NCBI GenBank assembly: GCA_018398815.1
Contig: CM031620.1
Location: forward strand, 66,819,121-66,883,120
Reading direction: 5' to 3'
Length of the DNA stretch: 64,000 nt
Origin: Conus ventricosus
Lineage: Eukaryota; Mollusca; Gastropoda; Neogastropoda; Conidae
The notes under the pieces: model-generated
Database searches by the model: none
The model's input: only the letters and a program-made list of their open reading frames with translations
What the model was told of the DNA's origin: nothing
Position numbers and translations under genes: made by a program
In this document: positions 1-9,636 of the stretch, in pieces
Layout of the letters: the number at the start of each line of letters is the position of its first letter
Position numbering within the stretch: the first letter of the stretch is position 1

Positions 1-1325
1 AGGCTTAGGGAATTCCATGTCCACTGGTGCTGGGTATTTCTTCTGCCAGCATTAATTTTCTGCTTCTCTGGGCTCATACAGGCCATCAACACCAGTAGTG
101 CCTTCCAGTGAATGAGAGCTGGCACAGACTTCAGATGAAATGTTTGTGGAACCGGCTCTCCCACATGCTGGCTAAAAGCCTTCATGGCCTCCTTCTGGCA
201 GTTGGTGATGATTGTATTGCCAGTGCTGCCTGTTGATGAATTCCACCAGCTTCCCAGTTTCTACATGGTCCCAATAGCCATGCCATTGCCTGTTTTAGTG
301 CCTGTGTTCACCTCTGCAAAACAACCTCTGATGAAGGTGGCAGCCTTTCATCAAATATGCCAGGCAAATGATCAATGATGGCATGAACCTTTGGATATAT
401 GTTAGCCTCCACACAGCCAGGAATCAAACACCTCTTGCCCCTCTTTGGGGTTCCCTGGCATGTGGACCTGGCGTTTGCCTTCCCCGGATCTGTGGCAGGG
501 GAGAGATGTGTGCTTGGAATGAAGAAGTTCTGGCATGCAGATCTCAGCAGTAGGGCTTGAGTCTGTGCGCTTTTGCCCTGTCGCTGGCCCTTTGTCAGAG
601 AATCCCCTGTCTGTTTCACATGATCCTATAAGGCCTGTTTTGGGACCCTCATCAAACTGGCTAGAATGCCCAATACCCCCACTGTCCTGAGTATCCCTGG
701 CTGATACTTTTCTGGGTGGTCCTCCTGAACAACTTGATTTGTCTGTCGTATCAAAATCCTTACTCTGGCATCTTGATCTGTTCTCACTCATGGTCACTTT
801 CACCTTAGAACCTGACCCAAACAGTACCAACAACTTCAGGCCCTGCTTTAGCCGATTCCGAAGAATTCTTCTGAGGAATGTTATCTGCCAGGGACCGATT
901 GAGTTCTTTTGGTTGTGAAGCAGTAGGCATAAGTGATGGGGTGCTGGCGATCTGGACCTACTTGAGGAGGGAGAAAAGTGCCTGTAATCTTTAGGTTGCC
1001 CTCACGGTGTCTGTGCTGTCGTCCCTGTGACCTAAAAGGTGATGCTGCTTTGGGATTCGACTGCTTCAGACTTCCCTGCTAGCATTTCCACGACAGAGAC
1101 TCTGACCCAATTCTGTGGCAATACTGTCTGCTAGAGGCCGATCTTGACGACAATATAGACCTCCTATGCGATCTCCGTCTGCGCCCTCGATCTGAATACC
1201 AAGTCTGAAAGAACAGGTGGCAGCTTGTCAAGCAAGGAACTGGGTTCAGCAGCTTGATTATGCTTTTTTTTGCCCCCAAGTGAAGCGAGGTCCAAAAATC
1301 ATCCATGGACTGCTGTTCATTCCGT
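1..1325 (-). repeat. Left arm of a large inverted duplication
   Basis: The first 1325 bases read as the reverse complement of 5527-4232 with only scattered single-base differences and small indels. For example, position 1 onward matches the complement of the bases ending at 5527, and 1285-1315 matches the complement of 4236-4265. The right arm stops at the edge of the 1000-N gap, so the true length is unknown, and the left arm may extend beyond the window. Either a foldback/inverted transposon pair or a scaffolding error (two haplotype copies joined head to head) would give this picture. The homology itself is plain; the cause is not decided by the sequence. Confidence 0.9.
402..833 (-). pseudogene. 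Ser/Gly/Asp-rich ORF, left-arm copy (frameshifted)
   Basis: A minus-strand ORF of 143 codons, the mirror copy of 4694-5218. The first ~115 residues are the same in both arms; then a run of four G (three in the other arm) shifts the frame, so this copy ends in different residues and the other continues to 174 aa. The protein is hydrophilic, rich in Ser, Gly, Asp, Lys and Arg, with no motif I recognise. The nucleotide-level match between arms continues through the stop, so the shift is a real difference between copies or a sequencing error in a homopolymer. It could be a gag-like region of an unrecognised retroelement; that is a guess. Confidence 0.4.
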
Positions 1326-2212
1326 GTGAGAGAGGGAGTACTTTTTCTTTTCTTCCCCCCAATGCGCTGGCCATTTTGGGGCTTTATTAAGTCTCCCATG
1401 GCCCCTGCTGCGTTTCAAAATGGATCAGTGCAAGTAGGCCGTCACTGGGTTTGCCACAAAGAATCGACATCAGCATGGAGAACGTAAATCCCCATTCCTT
1501 TTCCTGGAACACACAAGCTGCACTGCTCAATCCAAAGGCTGTGTTTATATTCAGCCCAATGGTCTTCTGAATAAATCTTTCCCTTATCAATGGAGCGGCT
1601 GGTACGTGCTAGTGTTTAGCGCAGTTAGTACCTGGTTTGTGTAAAAGGCAGCCAGCAACCAACGCTATTAACAAATCTTTTTTTTGTTGTTGTTGCTTTT
1701 TGTGTGTGTTGAATTACGGCTAGGGTTGTACTAGTTAAAAGTGTTCTGTATATTCAACTCCTTACATCAATAAATGTTTACCCTACACTTTTGAGAGGTT
1801 CGTTAATACATTTAAGCACTTGCACATTCACACACACGCACTCTACCTTACGAGTCAGTCCAGACACTGGTTTGGGGATTTCGTCAGGGATTCTTTCCCA
1901 AGCCCTTCAGTGGCACCAACTACTTAGTCGAGTCTGTCACTATCACTGTGTCAAAGTCCGGAGTCTAGTAGTGGTCCAAAGCCGTTGTAAATAGTCTACG
2001 GCTGTTCTGAAGCAGTGCTAGGGCTAAACATCTCCTAGGAATGAAGGCCGTAACACTGGTCTGCCACTAGTGTCACTGTCAGCACGACGTAGCTCCTTTC
2101 ACTGACTACAAGTTAGCTTTCTTCGAGTCGTTCTCCCGGAGCTCGTCTTGCTTGTTAAACTGACTGTCAGTGAACACTTCGCACGCGAGGTGCACTTCCG
2201 CTAAGCTCGCCT
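1326..2212. other. No gene recognised
   Basis: Unique-looking sequence between the inverted-repeat arm and a small ORF. It contains a short GTT/TTG-rich stretch (about 1678-1710). The last ~100 bases are richer in CG dinucleotides, which could be a promoter-proximal region of the ORF at 2213. No domain, tRNA or element end was recognised. Confidence 0.4.
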
Positions 2213-2509
2213 ATGTGCACAGAATCCGTGCGTCACTATCTTACACAAGCTGCACAGGTAGAAGAGTATTTTCAGCAGTTGTGTGGCAGCCAATCAGCTA
2301 TTGAGAGTAATCTTTGTGCTCTTCAATCTTTGTGTTCAATGCAAGACAAAAATAAGGAGCTGAAGAAGAAGTGTCATGTCTGTCTCAGAAATGTTCTGTC
2401 TTTGAGGCATCAGTTCTCCAAACTCTTCCAATGGCAAGATTACCTTTGGACACGACTGAAACATTTACACGATCACCAGATAACTTTCAACTTTTTCTCA
2501 CTGTTATAA
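2213..2509 (+). CDS. Hypothetical 98-aa coiled-coil-like ORF, possible first exon
   Basis: An ATG-initiated ORF of 98 codons. It is rich in Gln, Leu, Cys, Lys and His with a helical, heptad-like pattern (alternating Leu/Val and charged residues around residues 12-85) and no signal peptide or membrane segment. I do not recognise a family. It stands out because it is not an obvious mobile-element fragment and is preceded by a CG-richer stretch, as a 5' exon might be. The reading frame past residue ~88 becomes Phe/Leu-rich and may be intronic. It could equally be a chance ORF. Confidence 0.25.
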   Translation: MCTESVRHYLTQAAQVEEYFQQLCGSQSAIESNLCALQSLCSMQDKNKELKKKCHVCLRNVLSLRHQFSKLFQWQDYLWTRLKHLHDHQITFNFFSLL

Positions 2510-2730
2510 CGTCAGATTTCTTAATGTTCAAGAAGACCCGCGCGAAGATTACGTAACATGTGCTCGTAAAGTCGTTCAGCTGCTCACTCGTTTTACTCTA
2601 GCGTGACATGGTATCTGGAAGATGTAGAATGGGCTCATCAGGTAGGTCCCAAGTACCAAGATGGCAGACCTCGAACTTTTTCGCGCGATAGCGTAACTGG
2701 TTTGACAAGATTTCCATCCAAGAGAATGTA

Positions 2731-2933
2731 ATATGCGGGTTCACGACCACCATCTTATTTTGCACGAAAACCCCTTTTTCACATACAAATCAAGTCCATC
2801 TCATGTCAGTTTTGGCCAAAATTAACACTGTTTTTTTAAAAATAACACGCAAAAACTCCAAAATTGACGTAATCAGTACATTAAAATGGGGGCTATACGT
2901 GCAAGATAAGATTTGTGATGTGAACCCGCATAT
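2731..2933. mobile_element. Candidate MITE with ~38-bp inverted ends
   Basis: A 203-bp unit whose ends are imperfect inverted repeats: the left end begins ATATGCGGGTTCAC and carries ATCTTATTTTGCACG, and the right end is the complement (CGTGCAAGATAAGAT ... GTGAACCCGCATAT). The interior is AT-rich with no ORF. Size and structure fit a non-autonomous DNA transposon. The flanks are gta and ttac, so no clear target duplication is visible. No superfamily can be assigned. Confidence 0.5.
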
Positions 2934-3231
2934 TTACATCTCTCCAGGCACATAAAAATTTAAAGGGTTTACGTACGCTCTTCTACTTCTAGCACTATTA
3001 ACGTCGCGGGACTGAGCCCTTACTATTTTTTAATATTCTCTTCTACCTCAAGCACTATTAATAATCAGAACAATCAATGGTTTCCGTATTGATTAGCTAT
3101 TTTACATCCATGAATTTAAAGAACCCTCAATTAATTCTTTAATTCATGTTCGCAACTTATAATGTAATCAAAACCTGCTTAGTTCTGGACAAAATGTTCT
3201 TCCGCAATAACCTTGGTTTTACGATATACTA

Positions 3232-4231
3232 NNNNNNNNNNNNNNNNNNNNNNNNNNNNNNNNNNNNNNNNNNNNNNNNNNNNNNNNNNNNNNNNNNNNN
3301 NNNNNNNNNNNNNNNNNNNNNNNNNNNNNNNNNNNNNNNNNNNNNNNNNNNNNNNNNNNNNNNNNNNNNNNNNNNNNNNNNNNNNNNNNNNNNNNNNNNN
3401 NNNNNNNNNNNNNNNNNNNNNNNNNNNNNNNNNNNNNNNNNNNNNNNNNNNNNNNNNNNNNNNNNNNNNNNNNNNNNNNNNNNNNNNNNNNNNNNNNNNN
3501 NNNNNNNNNNNNNNNNNNNNNNNNNNNNNNNNNNNNNNNNNNNNNNNNNNNNNNNNNNNNNNNNNNNNNNNNNNNNNNNNNNNNNNNNNNNNNNNNNNNN
3601 NNNNNNNNNNNNNNNNNNNNNNNNNNNNNNNNNNNNNNNNNNNNNNNNNNNNNNNNNNNNNNNNNNNNNNNNNNNNNNNNNNNNNNNNNNNNNNNNNNNN
3701 NNNNNNNNNNNNNNNNNNNNNNNNNNNNNNNNNNNNNNNNNNNNNNNNNNNNNNNNNNNNNNNNNNNNNNNNNNNNNNNNNNNNNNNNNNNNNNNNNNNN
3801 NNNNNNNNNNNNNNNNNNNNNNNNNNNNNNNNNNNNNNNNNNNNNNNNNNNNNNNNNNNNNNNNNNNNNNNNNNNNNNNNNNNNNNNNNNNNNNNNNNNN
3901 NNNNNNNNNNNNNNNNNNNNNNNNNNNNNNNNNNNNNNNNNNNNNNNNNNNNNNNNNNNNNNNNNNNNNNNNNNNNNNNNNNNNNNNNNNNNNNNNNNNN
4001 NNNNNNNNNNNNNNNNNNNNNNNNNNNNNNNNNNNNNNNNNNNNNNNNNNNNNNNNNNNNNNNNNNNNNNNNNNNNNNNNNNNNNNNNNNNNNNNNNNNN
4101 NNNNNNNNNNNNNNNNNNNNNNNNNNNNNNNNNNNNNNNNNNNNNNNNNNNNNNNNNNNNNNNNNNNNNNNNNNNNNNNNNNNNNNNNNNNNNNNNNNNN
4201 NNNNNNNNNNNNNNNNNNNNNNNNNNNNNNN
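3232..4231. other. Assembly gap (1000 N)
   Basis: Exactly 1000 undetermined bases, a round number typical of a scaffold placeholder. It interrupts the right arm of the inverted duplication. ORFs running through it are artefacts of translating N. Confidence 0.99.
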
Positions 4232-5527
4232 GAATGACACATGGATGATTTTTGGACCTCGCTCATTGGAGCAAAATCAGCTGCTGACCGTTCCTTGCTG
4301 ACAAGCTGCACCTGTTCTTTCAGACTTGGGTATTCAGATCGAGGGCGCAGACGGAGATCGCATAGGGTCTATATTGTCGTCAAGATCGGCCTCTAGCAGA
4401 CAGTATTGCCACAGAATTGGGTCAGAGTCTCTGTCGTGGAAATGCTAGCAGGGAAGTCTGAAGCAGTCGAATCCCAAAGCAGCATCACCTTTTAGGTCAC
4501 AGGGACGACAGCACAGACACCGTGAGGGCAACCTAAAGATTACAGGCACTTTTTCTCCCTCCTCAAGTAGGTCCAGATCGCCAGCACCCCTCACTTATGC
4601 CTACTGCTTCACAACCAAAAGAACTCAATCGGTCCCTGGCAGATAACATTCCTCAGAAGAATTCTTCGGAATCGGCTAAAGCAGGGCCTGAAGTTGTTGG
4701 TACTGTTTGGGTCAGGTTCTAAGGTGAAAGTGACCATGAGTGAGAACAGATCAAGATGCCAGAGTAAGGATTTTGATACGACAGACAAATCAAGTTGTTC
4801 AGGAGGACCACCCAGAAAAGTATCAGCCAGGGATACTCAGGACAGTGGGGGTATTGGGCATTCTAGCCAGTTTGATGAGGGTCCCAAAACAGGCCTTATA
4901 GGATCATGTGAAACAGACAGGGGATTCTCTGACAAAGGGCCAGCGACAGGGCAAAAGCGCACAGACTCAAGCCCTACTGCTGAGATCTGCATGCCAGAAC
5001 TTCTTCATTCCAAGCACACATCTCTCCCCTGCCACAGATCCGGGAAGGCAAACGCCAGGTCCACATGCCAGGGAACCCCAAAGAGGGGCAAGAGGTGTTT
5101 GATTCCTGGCTGTGTGGAGGCTAACATATATCCAAAGGTTCATGCCATCATTGATCATTTGCCTGGCATATTTGATGAAAGGCTGCCACCTTCATCAGAG
5201 GTTGTTTTGCAGAGGTGAACACAGGCACTAAAACAGGCAATGGCATGGCTATTGGGACCATGTAGAAACTGGGATAAGCTGGTGGAATTCATCAACAGGC
5301 AGCACTGGCAATACAATCATCACCAACTGCCAGAAGGAGGCCATGAAGGCTTTTAGCCAGCATGTGGGAGAGCCGGTTCCACAAACATTTCATCTGAAGT
5401 CTGTGCCAGCTCTCATTCACTGGAAGGCACTACTGGTGTTGATGGCCTGTATGAGCCCAGAGAAGCAGAAAATTAATGCTGGCAGAAGAAATACCCAGCA
5501 CCAGTGGACATGGAATTCCCTAAGCCT
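4232..5527 (+). repeat. Right arm of the inverted duplication
   Basis: Reverse complement of 1-1325. It begins at the gap edge and ends where the left arm reaches the window start. It carries the longer copy of the Ser/Gly-rich ORF (4694-5218). Internally, the segment around 5330-5400 resembles the segment around 5705-5770 (both contain a 'cagaaggaggc.atg' start and a 'gaagagccagttcc'-type core), an old local duplication at roughly 380-bp spacing. Confidence 0.9.
4694..5218 (+). CDS. Ser/Gly/Asp-rich 174-aa ORF of the inverted duplication
   Basis: The longer of the two mirror-image ORFs. The listed start at 4694 is not an ATG; the first ATG in frame is at 4736, about 14 codons in. The N-terminal two thirds are low-complexity and hydrophilic (Ser, Gly, Asp, Lys, Arg); the last ~50 residues look more ordered (Ile/His/Pro/Leu-rich, containing HAIIDHLPGIFDERLPP). 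I do not recognise a domain. The position between repeated arms and lack of introns suggest a mobile-element product, and the DIRS-type gag at 53.5-54.3 kb has a comparably Ser/charged composition, but no alignment supports a link. Confidence 0.35.
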   Translation: MLVLFGSGSKVKVTMSENRSRCQSKDFDTTDKSSCSGGPPRKVSARDTQDSGGIGHSSQFDEGPKTGLIGSCETDRGFSDKGPATGQKRTDSSPTAEICMPELLHSKHTSLPCHRSGKANARSTCQGTPKRGKRCLIPGCVEANIYPKVHAIIDHLPGIFDERLPPSSEVVLQR

Positions 5528-6050
5528 TCCCTTGCCATCCAAGTGCTTGAGAGTGCCACTGTGACAGTGTGCTAAGGGGTAGAGAGCATTGTGTCAGGCC
5601 ATGGATTGGTTGGTTAGTCGTGTTGCTGAGTGGCTGGAAGAAATTGGTCTGGTTCCTCCGAATGCAGCGTCTTCTGTCCACCCTGAGTAGCTCACGCATC
5701 TAGGACTGGCAGAAGGAAGCAATGGCCTCTTTTTGCCAGTATATAGAAGAGCCAGTTCCGAGTAACTTCCTGGCTCATTAGAAGTTGGCATTGTTGCTGA
5801 TGGTGCGGATGGACCCGCAGTAATGCAAGTACTGGCAGGAAAACGATCCAGCGCCAGAAGCCTTGGAGCCCGCGAACAGTGCCTCCCAATGAAACTAAGT
5901 TTCCACGGGCCTTCGACGCACACTAAAATCAGTCGAGGCTCTGTTGGATCTGACTGCTGACAGTGCTGTCCGCCTCTTCAGCTTTAAACAAAGATCACTC
6001 TCAGAGGACCAGCAGACTAACCAGACCAGGGTTCAAGCAAGGTGATTGTT
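5528..6050. other. Decayed continuation of the right-arm sequence
   Basis: No intact ORF. 5705-5830 contains a diverged repeat of 5330-5450, so this looks like a decayed continuation of the same repeat unit. Composition drops sharply to AT-rich at about 6050, where the Polinton-like element starts. Confidence 0.4.
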
Positions 6051-6071
6051 GTTTTTATTCTGGTTTAAAAA

Positions 6072-6365
6072 ATGAAGCCCGAAGTATTTACAGAGCTTAG
6101 TAACATATGTAGAATTTTGGAGGAGGAGAGGAGGTGGGGGGCTGATAAAGAAGAGTTAAAGAGCAAGTTTGAAGAATTAATTACTGATCTTTTTGAGCGT
6201 ATAGATATACGAGAAAGTGTAGTTGAAGCCATCAGTGAAATACCAGATTCTTGGCCTCAGCCAATTATAAAGTTGTTTGCCATATTAGTTGATAATATGG
6301 CTCCTGAAGATGTTAATCTTACTGTTTCTACCACCCCTGAAGGAGTAGCTATTCGCTTTAGTTAA
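6072..6365 (+). CDS. Small Polinton-like ORF 1 (97 aa), paralogue of the 6777 ORF
   Basis: ATG at 6072 sits directly behind TTTAAAAA, like its neighbours. The product is acidic and helical, with no membrane segment. Residues ~45-95 contain IRESVVEAISEIPDSW followed by a hydrophobic helix and APEDVN. The ORF at 6777 carries the matching VQESVEHAISKIPES, a hydrophobic helix and TPDDSN. The two therefore share a ~50-residue module; here it forms most of the protein, while in the 6777 ORF it precedes a polymerase-like region. Function is unknown. The 78-base gap to the next ORF suggests a gene cluster read in the same direction. Confidence 0.6.
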   Translation: MKPEVFTELSNICRILEEERRWGADKEELKSKFEELITDLFERIDIRESVVEAISEIPDSWPQPIIKLFAILVDNMAPEDVNLTVSTTPEGVAIRFS

Positions 6366-6443
6366 GATCGGGTTTTACGATTAGAAAAGGCTATGAATAA
6401 TAACTGAATTTACAATTATTTTTTTATTATTTTAGATTTAAAA

Positions 6444-6707
6444 ATGGATGTCGAACTCAGTGAATCTGATTTAAAGAATTGTAATGAACTATTTGACGAA
6501 ACAATGAAATTGTTAAACATTGATTTTAGTGAATTTGGGTTTGAGAATGATATAGACAATATAATAAAAGATCATAGTGAACTATTTAACGAAGCAATCA
6601 AAGTGCTAAACATTGACTGTAGTGATTCAGAAAAAGCTAAAATATTAGCAGGTGTTATTGTAAGGTTAACGTGTCTTGAAGTGTTGCGATGCTTGGGTGA
6701 AGAATAA
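6444..6707 (+). CDS. Small acidic Polinton-like ORF 2 (87 aa)
   Basis: ATG at 6444 directly behind ATTTAAAA. The product is strongly acidic and Asn/Leu-rich and is itself internally repeated: residues ~8-33 (NELFDETMKLLNIDFSE) and ~46-68 (SELFNEAIKVLNIDCSD) are two versions of one ~38-residue unit. The frame is intact, with no membrane segment. I know no family for it. It lies between two ORFs that share a different module, so this cluster seems to have grown by duplication. Confidence 0.55.
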   Translation: MDVELSESDLKNCNELFDETMKLLNIDFSEFGFENDIDNIIKDHSELFNEAIKVLNIDCSDSEKAKILAGVIVRLTCLEVLRCLGEE

Positions 6708-6776
6708 AAAGCTTGTTTTACTTACTTTTATATACATTTATTTTTTTTGTTTTACGTAAATATTGTGGCTTTAAAA

Positions 6777-7307
6777 ATGACGACCAAACACGGAGAATCC
6801 AAGGTTGGAAAACTATATACGATGGAAGAAATATTCGGTAGTGACAAACAATTAAGCAATATGTTTAGTGAGGTCGACATGGACATCATTAACCCCACAA
6901 ACGTTCAAGAAAGCGTGGAACACGCTATCTCTAAAATCCCAGAGTCCCTTCAGATGGAGCCACCAGTAAAAGTGCTGTTGGCCGTTCTGATTGATTATAT
7001 AACGCCTGATGATAGTAACATGGAAGTCTGGGTTTCAACTAAACAGAAAGAAGTAATCAGCTATCACGACTTTAACTCTAACTGGGCTGAATACATGCTT
7101 ACACAGTTTAACCATGCAAGTGAGGAGGCAAAGTTAAGGGGTTCTGGCTGGTCTGAAGGGACAGTCCTTGAAATCAGATTGAGACAAACAAAGTTCTATC
7201 CTATAGTTGGCAATTCTTACATTTCTCTCCCAAAAAAGTTAGAGTTAAAACGGGCAGTCTTAAACATAAAAATCCTGACAACATGTGTTTTATGTGGTGC
7301 GTTTTAG
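6777..7307 (+). pseudogene. N-terminal region of a Polinton-like polymerase polyprotein (broken)
   Basis: The ATG at 6777 follows CTTTAAAA and is preferred over a longer non-ATG frame. Residues ~37-80 carry the module shared with the 6072 ORF. Further on, a stretch containing VGNSYISLPKKLELKRAVLN is of a type commonly found N-terminal to the polymerase in metazoan Polinton-like elements (recognised from family knowledge, not searched). The frame is lost at about 7270-7310. Homologous-looking coding potential continues in other frames to 7486, where the exonuclease ORF begins, so at least two frameshifts separate the pieces of what was probably one gene. Confidence 0.6.
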
Positions 7308-7485
7308 CGCATTTACATCCTGTCAAAAATCATGCAAACAGAGTTTCCAATTATGAACAATATAAGCAAGAACTGAACTTTGATAACATAACCTTTCCAG
7401 TAAGTATAACAGTATATCTCAGTTTGAAGAGCAAAACAAGCCAATCACCGTAAACGTATACACATGGTCTGTAAAAGCCGATCTA

Positions 7486-8865
7486 GTGCCTCTAAGGGTT
7501 TCTCCCAACGCTCCCACTTTAGGCAAGCCGCTTAACAAACATGTAGACTTGATACTGTTTGTAGATAGTACAAATAGTCATTATGTATTAATTAGAACAA
7601 TAAGCAGACTGTTAGAATATACATCAAAGCATAAATCTAAACAAGAGATTTGTAGAAGGTGTTTGACCAGAATTCCTACTATAGAAGCAGCTGCCAGTCA
7701 TAGAACTCATTGTAAAAGTTTTGTAGACTGTGAAACCAAACTCCTCACACCTAAACCAGGGTCTAAAGTTAGTTTTAAAAATTTACACAAAATGCAAATG
7801 AGCCCATACGTGGTTTATGCTGACTTTGAATCAATCTTGCCACCACAACAGCAAGAACAAAAAACAACCTTATTAACCCACCATCAGATCTGTTCTTATG
7901 CGTTTATTGTTGTTAGGTCAGACGGCCAACACACGACACCCGAGATTTACAGAGGCCCCAACGCAGCTAGTAGATTTTTAGAGCAGATGAAACAACTTCG
8001 CAATCAGTTATCCAACCAACTAAATCTTTCAGACATTGTTATGGCTCCTGAAGGCCAAGAACGCTATGACTCATCTACACACTGCTGGATATGTAACAGA
8101 GAATTATTAGGCGACACAGTAAGAGACCACGATCACATTACTGGAAAGTTCAGAGGGGCCGCTCACAACAATTGTAATCTTCAACTTAAGGTTGACCCTA
8201 AGACATGGAAACTGCCTATCTTCTTTCATAACCTACGAGGCTACGATTCTCATTTTATCATGCAAGCAGTGACTTCTGAATATAAGAGGGTTACCTGCAT
8301 TGCACAGTCTTCAGAAAAGTACATGACTTTTACTCTCGATTGTTTATCCTTTTATGACTCTGCCCAATATCTGATGGCAAGTTTAGATAAGTTAGCAGGA
8401 TCTCTACAAGACTTTCCAATAACTAAACAATACTTTGACCCATCTTTAGTGCGCAAAGGCGTTTATCCTTATGAATACATGAACTCATGGGATAGGTTTG
8501 ATGAAGACTCACTTCCTCCTAAAGGCGCTTTCTTTTCTAGTCTTAGAGACAAAGACATAGCTGATGCTGAATATGAATACGCACAGAAAGCCTGGACAGA
8601 ATTACACTGTCAAACAATGGGTGATTATCATGATCAATACTTGATGGCTGACGTGTGTTTATTGGCAGACGTCTTTCAGAATTACAGATCTACATGCATG
8701 AAACACTACTGTCTAGACTCATCACATTACATCTCTGCCCCAGGCCTTTCTTGGGATGCATTCTTAAAGTCTACAAACATCAAGATTGACTTAATATCTG
8801 ATCTACCCATTATTATTGCGATTAAATTTAATTTGATCAAAATAAATATGATTAAAAGTAATTAA
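7486..8865 (+). pseudogene. DNA polymerase B (protein-primed type), exonuclease half only
   Basis: An open frame of 459 codons starting at a GTG, so really a continuation of upstream sequence. Visible motifs: a Cys/His cluster (C56, C59, H72, C76); Exo I YADFES (~111-116); a treble-clef/endonuclease VII-like insert with C200, C203, a DHDHITG core and H227/C230; Exo II NLRGYDSHF (~249-257); Exo III YLMADVCLLADVF (~385-397). These are the 3'-5' proofreading motifs of family B polymerases, and the treble-clef insert is typical of Polinton/viral protein-primed enzymes. Recognisable sequence stops near residue 436 (about 8800); the remaining residues are unrelated AT-rich filler, and palm motifs A, B and C are absent. 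The enzyme cannot be functional. Confidence 0.85.
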
Positions 8866-9262
8866 TCCCATGATGAATGGGCATAACATCGTCCCAAATC
8901 TGTAATACATGTCACATGCGAGAGTTTCTAGTGACTTGTTTAAAACCGGATCTTGCGATAAGTCGTATTTTAAATCTTCTTCTGAATCAACCGGCGCCAT
9001 CTTACTTACTAACTTAGCATATAGACTAATTATTGTCTGACCCACCGATCTAACCATTTTTGACTCTAGCTGTGCTTCGTACCTAGTGTAGTACTTCTCA
9101 ACGTCTGAAGTAGACAGTTGCTGAATCTGTTCAATACTTAGTTCAACACCTAAATACTGTTTAGTTTTTCAACAAGCAGCTAGAGAGTATAATCTTTCTT
9201 TATGGCAGTGGTCTACGAGTAGTCTGCTTGCTCCTCACACTTTATAGTTCGTCACAATCCAT
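8866..9262 (-). pseudogene. Broken minus-strand small gene of the Polinton-like element
   Basis: A minus-strand open stretch (8866-9057) continues upstream in other frames to about 9190, and an ATG on the minus strand at 9262 follows TTTTAAAAA. The product is helical with a Leu/Ala-rich C-terminal hydrophobic segment. It recalls a small conserved ORF of unknown role that I associate with Polinton-like elements of invertebrates, but that is memory, not a search. At least one frameshift and a stop separate the ATG from the main frame. It lies directly against the truncated polymerase, marking a deletion or inversion breakpoint at about 8800-8870. Confidence 0.45.
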
Positions 9263-9302
9263 TTTTTAAAACAATAAAAAATGATATAATACTTTTAAAA
9301 CC
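9263..9302. promoter_or_regulatory. Bidirectional A/T-rich start region with TTTTAAAA boxes
   Basis: Between divergent ATGs (minus at 9262, plus at 9303) lie 40 bases made almost only of A and T. A TTTTAAAA-type box abuts each start: TTTTAAAAA on the minus strand and CTTTTAAAACC on the plus strand. The same box precedes most ORFs in this element. Inference: a shared promoter motif of the element. Confidence 0.45.
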
Positions 9303-9636
9303 ATGAGTTTAACGCTGGTTAATTATGCAGCGCCTATCGTTGGTGTTATAGTTTATTACAACCCTTGCAAAATGTTTGTTAGGAATAAAACCGCCCAACA
9401 TGGGAAAGATAAAAGATTCGCCAAAACTAGTTGCAACCTTATTTTTAGCTTTAACAACAAAAGATTATCTGATTAAAAAGCACATAGACAGTCTTTCGTA
9501 TTATGATTATTTTAATTATTTTTTAGTTAATAAAAAGATGAGTGAAAAAAAAAATATCAATACGATTTACCATTCTGTTGTGATTTGCGGCCTTAGTATA
9601 GGATATAGCGTGTTAGCAAAAACATGTTTAAAATGA
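9303..9636 (+). pseudogene. Small membrane-type Polinton ORF, probably frameshifted
   Basis: An ATG at 9303 opens a frame with a hydrophobic N-terminal segment that then runs into a stop. The overlapping frame 9376-9636 (which lacks its own ATG near the start) carries the longer open sequence with a second hydrophobic stretch near residues 17-28 and another near the C-terminus (~68-82). One frameshift near 9370 would explain both. The segment KDSPKLVATLFLAL.TTKDYL resembles IEDVVKVIVVITAGIASKDFL of the next ORF. The stop overlaps the next ATG (ATGA at 9633-9636), as in compact viral gene arrays. Function is unknown. Confidence 0.45.

Noticed and set aside
3146..4311. Open frames of over 350 codons across the first gap
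   Set aside because: They consist of translated N; only a few codons on each side are real.
5594..5923. 109-codon minus-strand ORF
   Set aside because: Antisense to the decayed continuation of the inverted-duplication sequence; no domain and no matching copy.
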